The translations under genes were made by a program, and so were the position numbers. The notes under the pieces are model-generated. The model was not told the origin of the DNA. It saw nothing but the letters and a program-made list of their open reading frames with translations, and ran no database searches. From Aquimarina megaterium XH134 (GTDB taxonomy: Bacteria > Bacteroidota > Bacteroidia > Flavobacteriales > Flavobacteriaceae): 64,000 nt of DNA. Within the stretch, counting starts at the first letter, position 1. Every line of letters begins with the position of its first letter. Of the stretch, positions 54,213 to 63,929 are shown one piece after another. The DNA is taken from NCBI RefSeq assembly GCF_000520975.1, contig NZ_JACB01000029.1, positions 124,001-188,000 of the forward strand, read 5' to 3'.

Positions 54213-54623
54213 TTAGCAATGTTCGTTATAAGCATCTTTAAGGTTTTCTGCTATCATTTCTGCAGGGCGTCCTTCGATATGATGACGCTCTAGCATATGA
54301 ACTAATTCTCCATTTCTAAACAATGCCATAGAAGGTGATGATGGAGGAAACGGGATCATGTAACTACGTGCTTTATCAGTCGCTTCTCTATCTACTCCTG
54401 CAAAAACGGTAACCAAATTATCTGGCTTTTTATCATTCTCTAATGACGCTCTTGCTCCCGGACGAGCATTTGCAGCAGCACAACCGCACACCGAATTTAC
54501 AACTACCAAAGTAGTTCCTTCTTTAGCTATTGCCGTTTCTACTGCCTCTTCTGTATGTAATTCTTCAAAACCAATACTTGTAAGATCTTCTCTCATTGGT
54601 TTTACTAAATCTGCTGGATACAT
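54213..54623 (-). CDS. BrxA/BrxB family bacilliredoxin
   Basis: 136 aa. The signature CGCAAANARPG holds Cys46 and Cys48, the CGC active site of bacilliredoxins (YphP/YqiW family), which remove bacillithiol or similar thiol adducts from proteins. The N-terminus (YPADLVKPMREDL) and the C-terminal HMLERHHIEGR are also typical. It is monocistronic, with a good promoter (54659-54691) and a terminator. It acts in cytoplasmic thiol stress. Confidence 0.93.
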   Translation of the reverse strand: MYPADLVKPMREDLTSIGFEELHTEEAVETAIAKEGTTLVVVNSVCGCAAANARPGARASLENDKKPDNLVTVFAGVDREATDKARSYMIPFPPSSPSMALFRNGELVHMLERHHIEGRPAEMIAENLKDAYNEHC

Positions 54624-54658
54624 ATTTTTATCTTTTATTTTCGTGTTTCAATTTTATG

Positions 54659-54691
54659 CAAAGTTACAAATTATGTACCACATAAGAACAA
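54659..54691 (-). promoter_or_regulatory. Promoter of bacilliredoxin gene
   Basis: Minus-strand -7 element TAACTTTG (54659-54666) matches TAnnTTTG exactly, and TTG lies 22 nt upstream (54689-54691), within the reported 17-23 nt range for Bacteroidota. The start codon is 35 nt downstream. Confidence 0.7.
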
Positions 54692-54942
54692 CTGACAAGT
54701 AGTCTGAAAATTCGATTATGATTTATGAATAAAACCTAATTGTTGATGTTATAATTTTTCTGTTTATATATTATTTAAAAACCTGAAGCTCCTTTTAACC
54801 CATATAGAGAATTAATCAATAAGATTTAATATCATAATCTATTTCGTAACAAATAAAGAATATCACTTACTAATATAATAGAGAACTAAAAAATTATCTT
54901 TTAATAATTAGTTTATCTTTACAACCCAAAAAAATGTTTTGA

Positions 54943-55677
54943 ATGATTAAATGGTTTGCTGCTATATTAGGCTATATATTTTTCAGATTACCAGGAGCAG
55001 TTCTAGGTTTTATATTAGGTAGTCTACTCGATGCGACAAAAATCAAAACCAGTGGTGGATTTAAAACAGTATTTTCTCAAGAACCAGAAGTAACTCCAGC
55101 CGATTTTGAGCTTAATTTACTCTCGTTGTCTTCTATTGTTATTAAAGCAGACGGAAGAGTAAACCAAACAGAACTTGATTATGTAAGACGTTATTTTGTA
55201 AGTGCTTACGGCAAAGAGCGAGCTAATGCTACTTTTAGAACATTTAATGAAATTATCAAAAACAGACATGTTTCTGCACAACGTGTTTGTTTGTATATCA
55301 ATCAACATACCCGATACCCATCTAGATTACAGATTCTACACTTTTTATTTGGAATTGCAAATGCTGATGGAAGAGTAAGTATCTCTGAAGCTGAAGAGAT
55401 TCAGAAAATAGCGGGGTTTTTACGAATAAATTTTAAAGATTTCGAGAGTATTAAAGCTATGTTTTTCAAAACTGGAGATCATGCTTATAAAATTCTGGAA
55501 ATTGATAAAACTGCTACCGATGCCGAAGTAAAAAAAGCATTTAGAACTATGGCAAAAAAATATCATCCCGATAAAGTACAGCATATGGATGAGATTCATA
55601 TCAAAGGTGCCGAAACCAAATTTAGAGAGGTACAAAAAGCATATGATCAGATTAAAAAAGAGCGAGGGATTGTCTAG
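54943..55677 (+). CDS. TerB and J-domain (DjlA-like) membrane protein
   Basis: 244 aa. A membrane-entry segment (about 3-28, GAVLGFILG) precedes a TerB-like domain (about 52-170, twice with ADGRV followed by acidic residues: KADGRVNQTEL, NADGRVSISEA) and a C-terminal J domain with HPD at 208-210. It resembles DjlA co-chaperones, which recruit DnaK to the membrane. The 319 nt upstream are mostly empty apart from the bacilliredoxin promoter. Confidence 0.88.
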   Translation: MIKWFAAILGYIFFRLPGAVLGFILGSLLDATKIKTSGGFKTVFSQEPEVTPADFELNLLSLSSIVIKADGRVNQTELDYVRRYFVSAYGKERANATFRTFNEIIKNRHVSAQRVCLYINQHTRYPSRLQILHFLFGIANADGRVSISEAEEIQKIAGFLRINFKDFESIKAMFFKTGDHAYKILEIDKTATDAEVKKAFRTMAKKYHPDKVQHMDEIHIKGAETKFREVQKAYDQIKKERGIV

Positions 55678-55731
55678 TTAATTTTTAAGCATGTTGTTTT
55701 ATTTCTATCTAAGTTGTAAAGCAAATCTAAT

Positions 55732-56406
55732 TTAAGCTTCTAATGCTAATAACAAAGTACCTCCTGTAGCCTCATTTCCATCATAATCTTCATTGTAATA
55801 GAATGAAACAGGATAATTAATATTTAGTTCTGCTAAATTTTCTTTCGTAAAATATTTCTGTACAGCTCTTTTCATAAAATCTTCTGTAAGACGAGATATG
55901 AAATAGTACGTTGTTTCGAGTAATTGATGATATTTTGAATCATAGTCATAGTTTTCAATTATGCCTTCATCTTCAAAACGCATGCCTCCCTCTCCTGTAA
56001 AATTAAATATTTCCTCAAACTCATCTATTGTCATTACCTCTTCAGCTGGATCATAATTCGAGGGTTCTCCATTTTCATTTTGATGAGCAAATAATGTAAT
56101 CATTCCATGAGGTTCGCTTATTCTAAAATCAAACACATTAATAGTTACTTCTTTGAATTCTGAATTAAGATTAAGCGTATCTAAAAAGGTGCTAAATGTA
56201 TTGTGAGTACTTTCCTCATTGCAAAATAATTGCATAATATTATTTAGATTATCAAAAATATAAGACTCAAATTCAATTTTAATTTCTTCTATATCAACAC
56301 TCTCATAAAGTTCCTGAATTAATGACCTCTGCTTCAAATAGTAGATCTTTTCTTCGTCTGAAAATAATGTAGAGTTATTAAACACTTCACTTAAAGGTTT
56401 TGACAT
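55732..56406 (-). CDS. Acidic hypothetical protein
   Basis: 224 aa, strongly acidic, no signal peptide. It has a helix-rich N-terminus (SDEEKIYYLKQRSLIQELYES) and mixed strands later; no motif recognised. It is downstream of the TPR gene by 105 nt and could be part of the same transcript. It may be another immunity-type protein, as its neighbours are; this is only context. Confidence 0.55.
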   Translation of the reverse strand: MSKPLSEVFNNSTLFSDEEKIYYLKQRSLIQELYESVDIEEIKIEFESYIFDNLNNIMQLFCNEESTHNTFSTFLDTLNLNSEFKEVTINVFDFRISEPHGMITLFAHQNENGEPSNYDPAEEVMTIDEFEEIFNFTGEGGMRFEDEGIIENYDYDSKYHQLLETTYYFISRLTEDFMKRAVQKYFTKENLAELNINYPVSFYYNEDYDGNEATGGTLLLALEA

Positions 56407-56511
56407 TTATAGTTGTTTTTATTGTTAATAGTTATTCCAGCGGGATGCTTTTCTGGGTTATCATCTGTTCTATAAACGTATCGCCTATAGTATGTTTTTC
56501 TTCGGATCTTA

Positions 56512-59500
56512 TTAGTTCACTGGTATAACTCCCTTATTTTTTATTATTTCATCTAATATTGTTGCCGAATTACCTTTTTCTTTAGCTTTTTGTACATAGT
56601 TTAATGCTTCTTCTGGCTGCTTCATTTTATAATACACTTCGCCAATATTTGCATAGTACATGGCATCAGAAGGATTAGCAAGTGCTGCTTTTTTAAAATA
56701 TGCCAGAGATTCTTCAAGTTTATTTTTTTCATCGAGTGCACAGCCACTTAAATTGTATAAACTTGCAATTGCTACTTTATCATGTACTGCTTTTTCTTCA
56801 AAATCTTTGCGCTGTTCTAAATAGATATCGATTCCTTCTGTTAACCACAATAATCGAGCTTTGAAATAATGTGCCTGACCATAATTGGGATCAATAGACA
56901 ATACAAGATCTCCTTTGGTTTTTGCAGCTTCAAAATCCTTATTCTGAAGTGCATTCCAAGCTTCTTGTAATATTGCTTGTTTACCATTTCTCTTCAAAAA
57001 GGAAATATCCTTATCATCAAAAAGATCTGCATGTTTTTCAATTACATCAATCAACGGTAAAATAGCAGAAGCGATTTCGGGATGATCTTCCATAAGTTGA
57101 AACATAGAATAATGGATGAGATAAATAGCCATTTTTCGATCGGCATCATACGATTTTTTGGGTTGTATAACCGTCTCACGTAAACGTGAGGTCAATTTAT
57201 TAACAAACAGGTTTTTATCTTCCTGGAATAGTATTGCAAAAAAATGATACCAAGAATTTTTATATAATTCTGGTTTTTCATTTTCGGGCCATACTGTCCC
57301 TTTTTCATCATCCAGATTTTTCAATATTTTCTGTACAGTCAACCTACGAAGAAGTGTGGCTAAAAACTCCTCTCTCAACAAGTGAGAGTCCTTTTTATCC
57401 TCTTTTTTGAAATCTCCGTTTTGTTCATAAGTGTACTTATAGCGTTCTGCTTCATTACAAATTTTTTCAGAAAACTCATCCTGTCCTAGTTTTGCTAATA
57501 TGGTGACAATACTAATAATACTTTCTCTTAATTGATATTCTACCTCATCACTTTCATTATAAGTGGTATAGGCTTTAATAAGCTTTTCTTTGAAAGGCAG
57601 AAAGCAAGAAGGAGGCAATGCAGATAAATTTATACCATTACTGTTGGTTCCTCCAAGATACATGTAATGATTAAAATTTAATTCGGTTGTTAACAAATAA
57701 TCAATATATGCATGTATACTTGGATGATCATATTTTTTTAATCGAATCGCAATTTTTGTTGCTAATTTATCTTCGATATCATTTAACAAGGCAGTTTCAA
57801 GTACAGATCTTACTTCTTTATCATTCTCAAAATCTTCAAAAATCTCATAATCATTATCAGCAAAAATGCTTAAATATTCGGGATCATTTATAACAACAGA
57901 GCCTTCTAAATCTTCAGGAATCGGCTTGCCATATTTAACACCATTCAAAAGAACTTTTTTCACCAAACCTTTGTCTGCCTTTGCACTAAATATCCAAAGA
58001 GCATAATCTTTAATTTGCTTTCTTTTTTCTACATCTTTCCCTTGTGTAATATCATCATTAAAAATTTCAATAAACTGTTCCAGAGTGGCTGGTTCAGCAA
58101 TTTTTCCTGCTAGCTTCCTAAATAAGTCAATATTATAAACCGAAAGAATCTCGGCAACATTTGTGTCTGTCTCTTGATTTTTCTTTGATTCCTTTTTCTT
58201 TTGCTTGTCTTTGATAATTGATCTAACCGGATTCCAGGGATTATTAGGGAATGATAAAAACGAAGTCGAATTGTCAATAGAAATCATCACTGTTTTGGCG
58301 GCTTTCTTTTTAAAATTCTCTTTTTCTACGATAGAATTGATGATGGCTTGCAGATCGTAAGTGATATCATGTACTTTTGGATCATAGGTAATGTTTTGAG
58401 TCTCAGACAAAAAACCGGACACAGAAAATGAGGTAGTTGTAACCGTATCAACCCCATAAGGATTTTCGTTTACTGCAAAACTGCTACAAGGATGAATTTC
58501 AAATTGGACAGCATAGAAATGTGGATTCCAGCCTACAATTAATTTTCCAATATTCATTTCTGCTTTTTTCTCACAGTAATGCGCTACAGTATTAAGCATC
58601 ATTTCTGCCAATTCGTCTTGAATAGAATAGGTTTCTTTTTTCTCTACTATTTTCTTTTGTTTTTCAAATATATAGATCTCATCTTGGCTAAATGACATTA
58701 ATGTATTGTCTATAAATACATTGCATATATTAGAATAAACCATTTCTGGATATTCTTTTGTTTCTGATAAGCAATCCATCCATTTTGCTGAAACTAATTT
58801 ACCATCAACATTCACTAGCTGTTTTAGTAGAACATTTCCATCCCCAACAATTACATTATCCGGAATCTTGCCTGTAAAATCGTAAACTGGAGCGATCGCA
58901 TCTTTACTAGAAGAATCATCTTGATTTACATGAACAAAAACCGGGTTTTTTGGGTCTTTGATATCGATAACATCTCCACCTACCAAATGTTGATCAATTA
59001 TCTTGAAGTAATGGTTTTCGCCTGTCTTAAAACTCACTATTTCGGAAGCGATTTTTGGTTGGCTCGGTTCACTAACATCTAATATCAGAAGTGAACCCCA
59101 GTCTAAAAACAACAAACCATCCTTTGCCGTTGCGCCACCCTGACTGCCAACATAATATTCTGACAACAGTAACTTAGCCGGTGTTTGTTTCAGGTCATAA
59201 ATTTCGAGATGTTGCTGATTTACGGCATAAAGCATACCTTGATCAACAGCCGCACAAGAATAGCCAGGATTACTATTTTGGTTTTTAATAGTTTGGGTCA
59301 ATTCAAATTTATGATCACTAATATCAAAACATAAAATACCTTCTTCTTCGATAGGAACATAAAGTGTATTGTTTTCTACAAATACATCCTTAATCTCTGC
59401 AGTCGTACCAAAGGTGTACGAATCTAATTTATTCCACTCATAGGCTTTGGTTAATTTCGCAATAAAAATTTCCTGATCGGCGTATATGATAAAAACAGAT

Positions 59501-61212
59501 TCGGATAAAGGCTGAATCCAGTAGATTTCATCAATGCTTATTTCATTTGTTTTAATGTAGTGTTCATCAAATTCATTTAGTTGAGTGGTACGAATTTCAC
59601 TATCCGGACTGCGAAATTCTTTGGCTTTCAATTCAGCTATAAATTGCTTTTTTTCTTCCTTCTTTTTATACCAGCGAGTTACTTCATTTTTGATACAGGT
59701 ACTACCTTTGAATTCAAAATTTACAAGCGTTAATAAATTACCATAGTCCAGATCGATTTCTCTGAAAAAATGAATCGCTTTATCTTCATTTCCTTTTTGT
59801 AAATACAGTTTTGTTAAAGCAAATGCCGGATTGTATTTAGAGGTTCTATTTTTCCTTTCTTCGAACAGATTCAAACAATCTTTTTCGATAACCTCCAATT
59901 TATCTGGATTTCCTACATGTGTTTTAATATCATACAACCAACTGGACAATTCTACTTCTTTTCGACCCGAATCATCTTCGATAGTATTATAGTAAAGATC
60001 AAATTCTTTTTTATCATTAAGGAAATAGCAAGATTCGAGAATATAGTGCATATCGTATTTTGAGAGGTTTTTGATCTCTGACAAAATCGTAATCACTTTC
60101 TTGAAATCCCCTTTTTCGAAATAGGTTGATGCTAATCCTAATTTGAGTTTGCTGTACTCGTTATGATCGGGAGGGAACTGTTTTAGTAAAACTTCTACAG
60201 CCTCTGTGCCATAAGTAAATAAGTGTCGTTTTTGCTTAGAAGACAGCTTCTGATTATTTTCAATAAATACTTTAATCCAGTTTTCAACTTCAGATTTTTT
60301 TTCGAGTGGATTAGGAACAAAATCCTTATCTAATATTTTCTCGGGAAATCGCTCAATAATTTTTTTAAATTCACTAAACAATAACTCGTATGATAAATCT
60401 CCCCGATCTTCCTTGGTATGCCCTGCACTCAATTCCCAATCTTCAAACTCATCATCCATTCGAAAGACAATTTCATCTGGATTATCCTTAGGTGTCGAAT
60501 AAATGTATTTAACATGTTCCATGTCAATGGTGTACACATTGCTCTCTTTTTTCAAACTATCATCTAATTTATTCCCCTTGGGATAAAAAAGTGTACACCC
60601 ATTTTCATTGAATTTTAAATATGGATAGGTTAACTTTATATCTGGAAGGCTTAACTTGACATTATGAAAAGGCCCTGCGCCGTTTGCATGTGTAAAAGCA
60701 GCAACATAATTATACTCTTCATAATCATGCATCATATTGTTGAGTACAATTCCTACTACATGTTTAAACTTATCTGCAAAGTATTGAGTAGCTAAGGTCC
60801 TGGCAGCTTTAATTGTTTGAGAGAATAGTGCTTGTCGTAAGCAAATCAAATAACTTTTATACGCAGGATCTGAAATGTGATCAAACGTAAGTTTCTGTTT
60901 TACATCACTGTATTTTTGGATATACTTACTTGCCGGTGCACTATATTTGTCTAGATTCTTACCAAGTCCCTCATCTGCCAAATCCAACCACATGCTGATA
61001 TCAATTGACCCAATAGGACTATCATTGGTCGTTAATGAGAAGAAGTTTTCCCACTCTTTTGAATGATAAATTTCTAACGCATCAAAAGATGAGTTAGGAT
61101 GAATAATGATCATTCTAATTTCCTTAGCATTAATCTGCTCTTGTTCAATAGCGTTATCAATTATTGTTTTGAGTTCTGTAGCTATATGTTTTGTTATATT
61201 GAGTGTTGTCAT
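56512..61212 (-). CDS. Large TPR and beta-propeller protein
   Basis: 1566 aa, no signal peptide. An N-terminal domain of about 270 residues with a low-similarity alpha-beta fold precedes TPR-like helices (about 330-520). A propeller-like region with LVIVD-type repeats (DISDHKFELTQ, YDLKQTPAKLLL, LDVSEPSQPKIA, DIKDPKNPVFVH, about 590-780) follows, then helical-repeat sequence and a clear C-terminal TPR block (YFKARLLWLTEGID ... MYYANIGEVYYKMKQPEEALNYV). It is a scaffolding-type protein in the cytoplasm, partners unknown. The gene neighbours two Imm11-like genes. Confidence 0.72.
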   Translation of the reverse strand: MTTLNITKHIATELKTIIDNAIEQEQINAKEIRMIIIHPNSSFDALEIYHSKEWENFFSLTTNDSPIGSIDISMWLDLADEGLGKNLDKYSAPASKYIQKYSDVKQKLTFDHISDPAYKSYLICLRQALFSQTIKAARTLATQYFADKFKHVVGIVLNNMMHDYEEYNYVAAFTHANGAGPFHNVKLSLPDIKLTYPYLKFNENGCTLFYPKGNKLDDSLKKESNVYTIDMEHVKYIYSTPKDNPDEIVFRMDDEFEDWELSAGHTKEDRGDLSYELLFSEFKKIIERFPEKILDKDFVPNPLEKKSEVENWIKVFIENNQKLSSKQKRHLFTYGTEAVEVLLKQFPPDHNEYSKLKLGLASTYFEKGDFKKVITILSEIKNLSKYDMHYILESCYFLNDKKEFDLYYNTIEDDSGRKEVELSSWLYDIKTHVGNPDKLEVIEKDCLNLFEERKNRTSKYNPAFALTKLYLQKGNEDKAIHFFREIDLDYGNLLTLVNFEFKGSTCIKNEVTRWYKKKEEKKQFIAELKAKEFRSPDSEIRTTQLNEFDEHYIKTNEISIDEIYWIQPLSESVFIIYADQEIFIAKLTKAYEWNKLDSYTFGTTAEIKDVFVENNTLYVPIEEEGILCFDISDHKFELTQTIKNQNSNPGYSCAAVDQGMLYAVNQQHLEIYDLKQTPAKLLLSEYYVGSQGGATAKDGLLFLDWGSLLILDVSEPSQPKIASEIVSFKTGENHYFKIIDQHLVGGDVIDIKDPKNPVFVHVNQDDSSSKDAIAPVYDFTGKIPDNVIVGDGNVLLKQLVNVDGKLVSAKWMDCLSETKEYPEMVYSNICNVFIDNTLMSFSQDEIYIFEKQKKIVEKKETYSIQDELAEMMLNTVAHYCEKKAEMNIGKLIVGWNPHFYAVQFEIHPCSSFAVNENPYGVDTVTTTSFSVSGFLSETQNITYDPKVHDITYDLQAIINSIVEKENFKKKAAKTVMISIDNSTSFLSFPNNPWNPVRSIIKDKQKKKESKKNQETDTNVAEILSVYNIDLFRKLAGKIAEPATLEQFIEIFNDDITQGKDVEKRKQIKDYALWIFSAKADKGLVKKVLLNGVKYGKPIPEDLEGSVVINDPEYLSIFADNDYEIFEDFENDKEVRSVLETALLNDIEDKLATKIAIRLKKYDHPSIHAYIDYLLTTELNFNHYMYLGGTNSNGINLSALPPSCFLPFKEKLIKAYTTYNESDEVEYQLRESIISIVTILAKLGQDEFSEKICNEAERYKYTYEQNGDFKKEDKKDSHLLREEFLATLLRRLTVQKILKNLDDEKGTVWPENEKPELYKNSWYHFFAILFQEDKNLFVNKLTSRLRETVIQPKKSYDADRKMAIYLIHYSMFQLMEDHPEIASAILPLIDVIEKHADLFDDKDISFLKRNGKQAILQEAWNALQNKDFEAAKTKGDLVLSIDPNYGQAHYFKARLLWLTEGIDIYLEQRKDFEEKAVHDKVAIASLYNLSGCALDEKNKLEESLAYFKKAALANPSDAMYYANIGEVYYKMKQPEEALNYVQKAKEKGNSATILDEIIKNKGVIPVN

Positions 61213-61269
61213 GATTGCTGAATTATTTTTTAATGATTGCGTATTATTTTACCGATTACAAATAGTTAT

Positions 61270-61863
61270 CTAATTACAGGGTTCTGCTGTAATACCGGTA
61301 AATTTTCCACTATTAATTACTTTAGCCACTTTCTCATTAACTATGATTTCAAGATGTGATTCGGCAAGTCTGAACATAGACAATCCTTTTACTTTTTCTT
61401 CATCAATTTTTATTTTATGAAAGTAATATCCATTACCAAAAGGTAAATGTTCTGATGATTCTAGATCGACGCAAGAAACAAGTCCTATTATATTTACAAG
61501 AGCATATTTAAAGTTTAGCACTTCTCCTGTAAATGCATCTTCTATTTCTACAGGAAAGATTTGTAAATTATCAACTCCTGCATCTCTCAACGCATTAACT
61601 AATGCTGGGGTCATTAAGGAAGATTCACTATAATAATCTACTAGCCTTTCTTCTATAGAAGGTTGTATATATTCTCCTTCAAAATCAGGATCATATTGAT
61701 CATAACCCGATTCTTCTCCTGCAAACATTTTAATTTTAAAAGGGAGTTCTATTTTCTTTTCATCAATAGAAACACCACTGGTATGATATATTTCTCGATG
61801 TGAATCACGTTTCATCATAATATTCTTACCTTCATCAGGCGAAATAATTCTATAATATGCCAT
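61270..61863 (-). CDS. Imm11-family (DUF1629-like) immunity-type protein, copy A
   Basis: 197 aa, no signal peptide. The C-terminal half (ALVNIIGLVSCVDLESS, KGLSMFRLAE, IIVNEKVAKVINSGKFTGITAEP) matches the pattern of Imm11/DUF1629 proteins. The same layout is found in the next upstream gene, so they are paralogues. It probably neutralises a toxin delivered by neighbouring cells; no matching toxin is in this window. Confidence 0.7.
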   Translation of the reverse strand: MAYYRIISPDEGKNIMMKRDSHREIYHTSGVSIDEKKIELPFKIKMFAGEESGYDQYDPDFEGEYIQPSIEERLVDYYSESSLMTPALVNALRDAGVDNLQIFPVEIEDAFTGEVLNFKYALVNIIGLVSCVDLESSEHLPFGNGYYFHKIKIDEEKVKGLSMFRLAESHLEIIVNEKVAKVINSGKFTGITAEPCN

Positions 61864-61944
61864 GCTTTATCTTTACTGGAAATATCATTGATTATTATCT
61901 AGCACATAAACCCTCTTAGATTTTAGGTAGATAATTCTTTTTGT

Positions 61945-62595
61945 TTAAGATTCTCTTTGCCATTTTCTTGTTGGGATTAGATTAACCCCTTTTATGTTAT
62001 GCTCTTTTAATACATTAGCTACTTTTTCATGAATAAAAATCCCTCCTCCTACTCCTCGCGAGATCTCTTTGCGAAAAATCAAGGCTCCATTTGTCTTTTT
62101 GGGATCAATTAATGAACCCGCAAATTCATAAAAATCTTCTCCTAATGGTAATGTATCTGATTCACTTTTTCTTGTACAAGAAACTAATCCTAGAATATTA
62201 AAAACAATATAGTCTTCTCGTACTTCATTTGTGTTTTTATTGATAAATTGAAATGGTAATACCTGAATATTATCTACACCACAATCCTGAAGAACAGTAT
62301 ACATTTTCTTGCTCATGATACACTGCGTTTCAAAAAATTCCCAAAGATGGTCCTCTCCAGTTTCTCTAATTAAACCGCTCAGGCCATTTTTTTCTATAGT
62401 ATCATTTCCCATAATATTAAGGAGAGGGTGATGATCTGGTTCATCATATGTATACACATACGGCAAATCTTCATAATCTTCATCAATTTTACGACCTCTA
62501 GTCAAACTATCCTGCGTTCGATTTATGGATTCGACATAAGTGGTCATCGCTCCCGGGTTACATAAACAATAATACATACTCATATTTATTTGCAT
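61945..62595 (-). CDS. Imm11-family (DUF1629-like) immunity-type protein, copy B
   Basis: 216 aa. It shares with the 61270 gene the block FNILGLVSCTRKSESDTLPLG, then GALIFRKEI and FIHEKVANVLKEHNIKGVNLIP, as well as the region before it (CGVDNIQVLPFQF against AGVDNLQIFPVEI). It is an immunity-type paralogue, 81 nt upstream of copy A. An internal ATG (MSMYY, residue 5) is an alternative start. Confidence 0.7.
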   Translation of the reverse strand: MQINMSMYYCLCNPGAMTTYVESINRTQDSLTRGRKIDEDYEDLPYVYTYDEPDHHPLLNIMGNDTIEKNGLSGLIRETGEDHLWEFFETQCIMSKKMYTVLQDCGVDNIQVLPFQFINKNTNEVREDYIVFNILGLVSCTRKSESDTLPLGEDFYEFAGSLIDPKKTNGALIFRKEISRGVGGGIFIHEKVANVLKEHNIKGVNLIPTRKWQRES

Positions 62596-62758
62596 AAAGT
62601 ATCATATAAATTATGGTAATTCATTTACCATATCAACACTTATAATTAACCTTCCAAAAATAGTTTTTATAGTAAAAATATACTTCACTGTTTTCAGGGG
62701 TTTATAAACCGAAATTATGATTTTATCTATGTACTCGTTTTTAAAAAAACAAATGATA

Positions 62759-63907
62759 TTAATTTAGTTTAAAAACTCGCCTGTACAGCACTTTTAGAAA
62801 ATTTCCAGCAGGAAGGCTTGTAGTAATTTTAATGTCTTCTAATAGCGTAGTTTCTTCGTCTAAAAATTTTAGAATCTTTGTGCTCTTATTTTTTTGAAAT
62901 AATCTGGAAAACAAATTCGAACCTATTCTGTTTTCTGTATACAAAACATCCAGAAATAGTAAATCGTAGTACCAGAACTTCGTTCTTTTGCTAAATTTTG
63001 AAAGATCTGTATTACTTTTAAGGTAAGAGATAAGGGTATTTATTTTTTTAAGAGATATATTAAATGTATATCCTGTACTGGGTTTTGTCCAGCCTCCAGC
63101 TGTACCAATATGCAATATATTTTTAGAATTATGCTTTCTAAATTCATAGCAAGTCATTGGGATACATCCTTTTTCTTTTTCGATAACCTCATACTCATCG
63201 ATTCCTTTCTCTCTTACGTATCTCGTTATTTCATTTTCATATTCTTTCTCTTCCAAAAGATCTTCAGAAAATAAGGTGTATTCAAACAATGCTTCGGTTT
63301 CAGAAATAGGTAGCACATACATGAATCGGGTATTGTTTTTCTGAGCAACTGTAAAATCCATAAAAGTAGCTGTTTTAATATCAAATAGAGGGCTTTGTGT
63401 TTTTACAAACCATCCTACAAAATGTTGATTCAAAACAGGGTATCGACTTTGATTTTTGTACTCTTTGGATAACACGACACTATTAAAAACTTTATCCGCA
63501 AGATGTATTCGAGTGTTGGTTTCAACTCTAACTATGTTTCCTTCATCAGTTAAAGAAATGATTTCCTCCTGCGAGATGGTGATGTTAGATTTTTCTTTTA
63601 AAATTCTAAAAATGAAATCATAAAAATCTTTACTTCTCACAAGCTTATACTGATAAGGCAAGATATTTATTTGTTTTGAAAAATGAGTGCTTCCAAAATA
63701 GATAGTATCCCAATTTTTACTTACGATTTCATCCCAAACACCTATACCTTTTTCCCAAAAACACCAGGTGCGATCATTCTGATTCTTTAGTTCCTTATCA
63801 ATTAGCAAAATTTGCTTTTCATCAAAAAAAGGGTCTAAAACCATATGATAAGCCAGCATCAAACCCGAAGCTCCTAAACCAGAAATTATGTAATCGTACT
63901 TTTGCAT
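62759..63907 (-). CDS. crtY: Lycopene beta-cyclase
   Basis: 382 aa from the ATG at 63907; the frame opens 5 codons earlier at 63922, but MQKYDYIISG gives the normal family start. The Rossmann motif GLGASGL is followed by NDRTWCFWEKG, the diagnostic segment of lycopene cyclases, and later GTAGGWTKPSTGYTF. It cyclises lycopene ends to beta-rings in carotenoid synthesis, with FAD. No other carotenoid gene is seen; carotenoids are common in flavobacteria. Confidence 0.93.
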   Translation of the reverse strand: MQKYDYIISGLGASGLMLAYHMVLDPFFDEKQILLIDKELKNQNDRTWCFWEKGIGVWDEIVSKNWDTIYFGSTHFSKQINILPYQYKLVRSKDFYDFIFRILKEKSNITISQEEIISLTDEGNIVRVETNTRIHLADKVFNSVVLSKEYKNQSRYPVLNQHFVGWFVKTQSPLFDIKTATFMDFTVAQKNNTRFMYVLPISETEALFEYTLFSEDLLEEKEYENEITRYVREKGIDEYEVIEKEKGCIPMTCYEFRKHNSKNILHIGTAGGWTKPSTGYTFNISLKKINTLISYLKSNTDLSKFSKRTKFWYYDLLFLDVLYTENRIGSNLFSRLFQKNKSTKILKFLDEETTLLEDIKITTSLPAGNFLKVLYRRVFKLN

Positions 63908-63927
63908 ATATTTGATAGTCAAATATA
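63907..63927. promoter_or_regulatory. Palindrome with overlapping divergent -7 elements
   Basis: TATATTTGA-TAG-TCAAATATA is a perfect inverted repeat (9-bp arms). Each arm reads TATATTTG, a perfect TAnnTTTG, on its own strand. It sits between the crtY start and the divergent ATG at 63930. If both are used, the leaders would be very short, and the two polymerases would exclude each other. It may instead be an operator. Confidence 0.45.
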
Positions 63928-63929
63928 AA

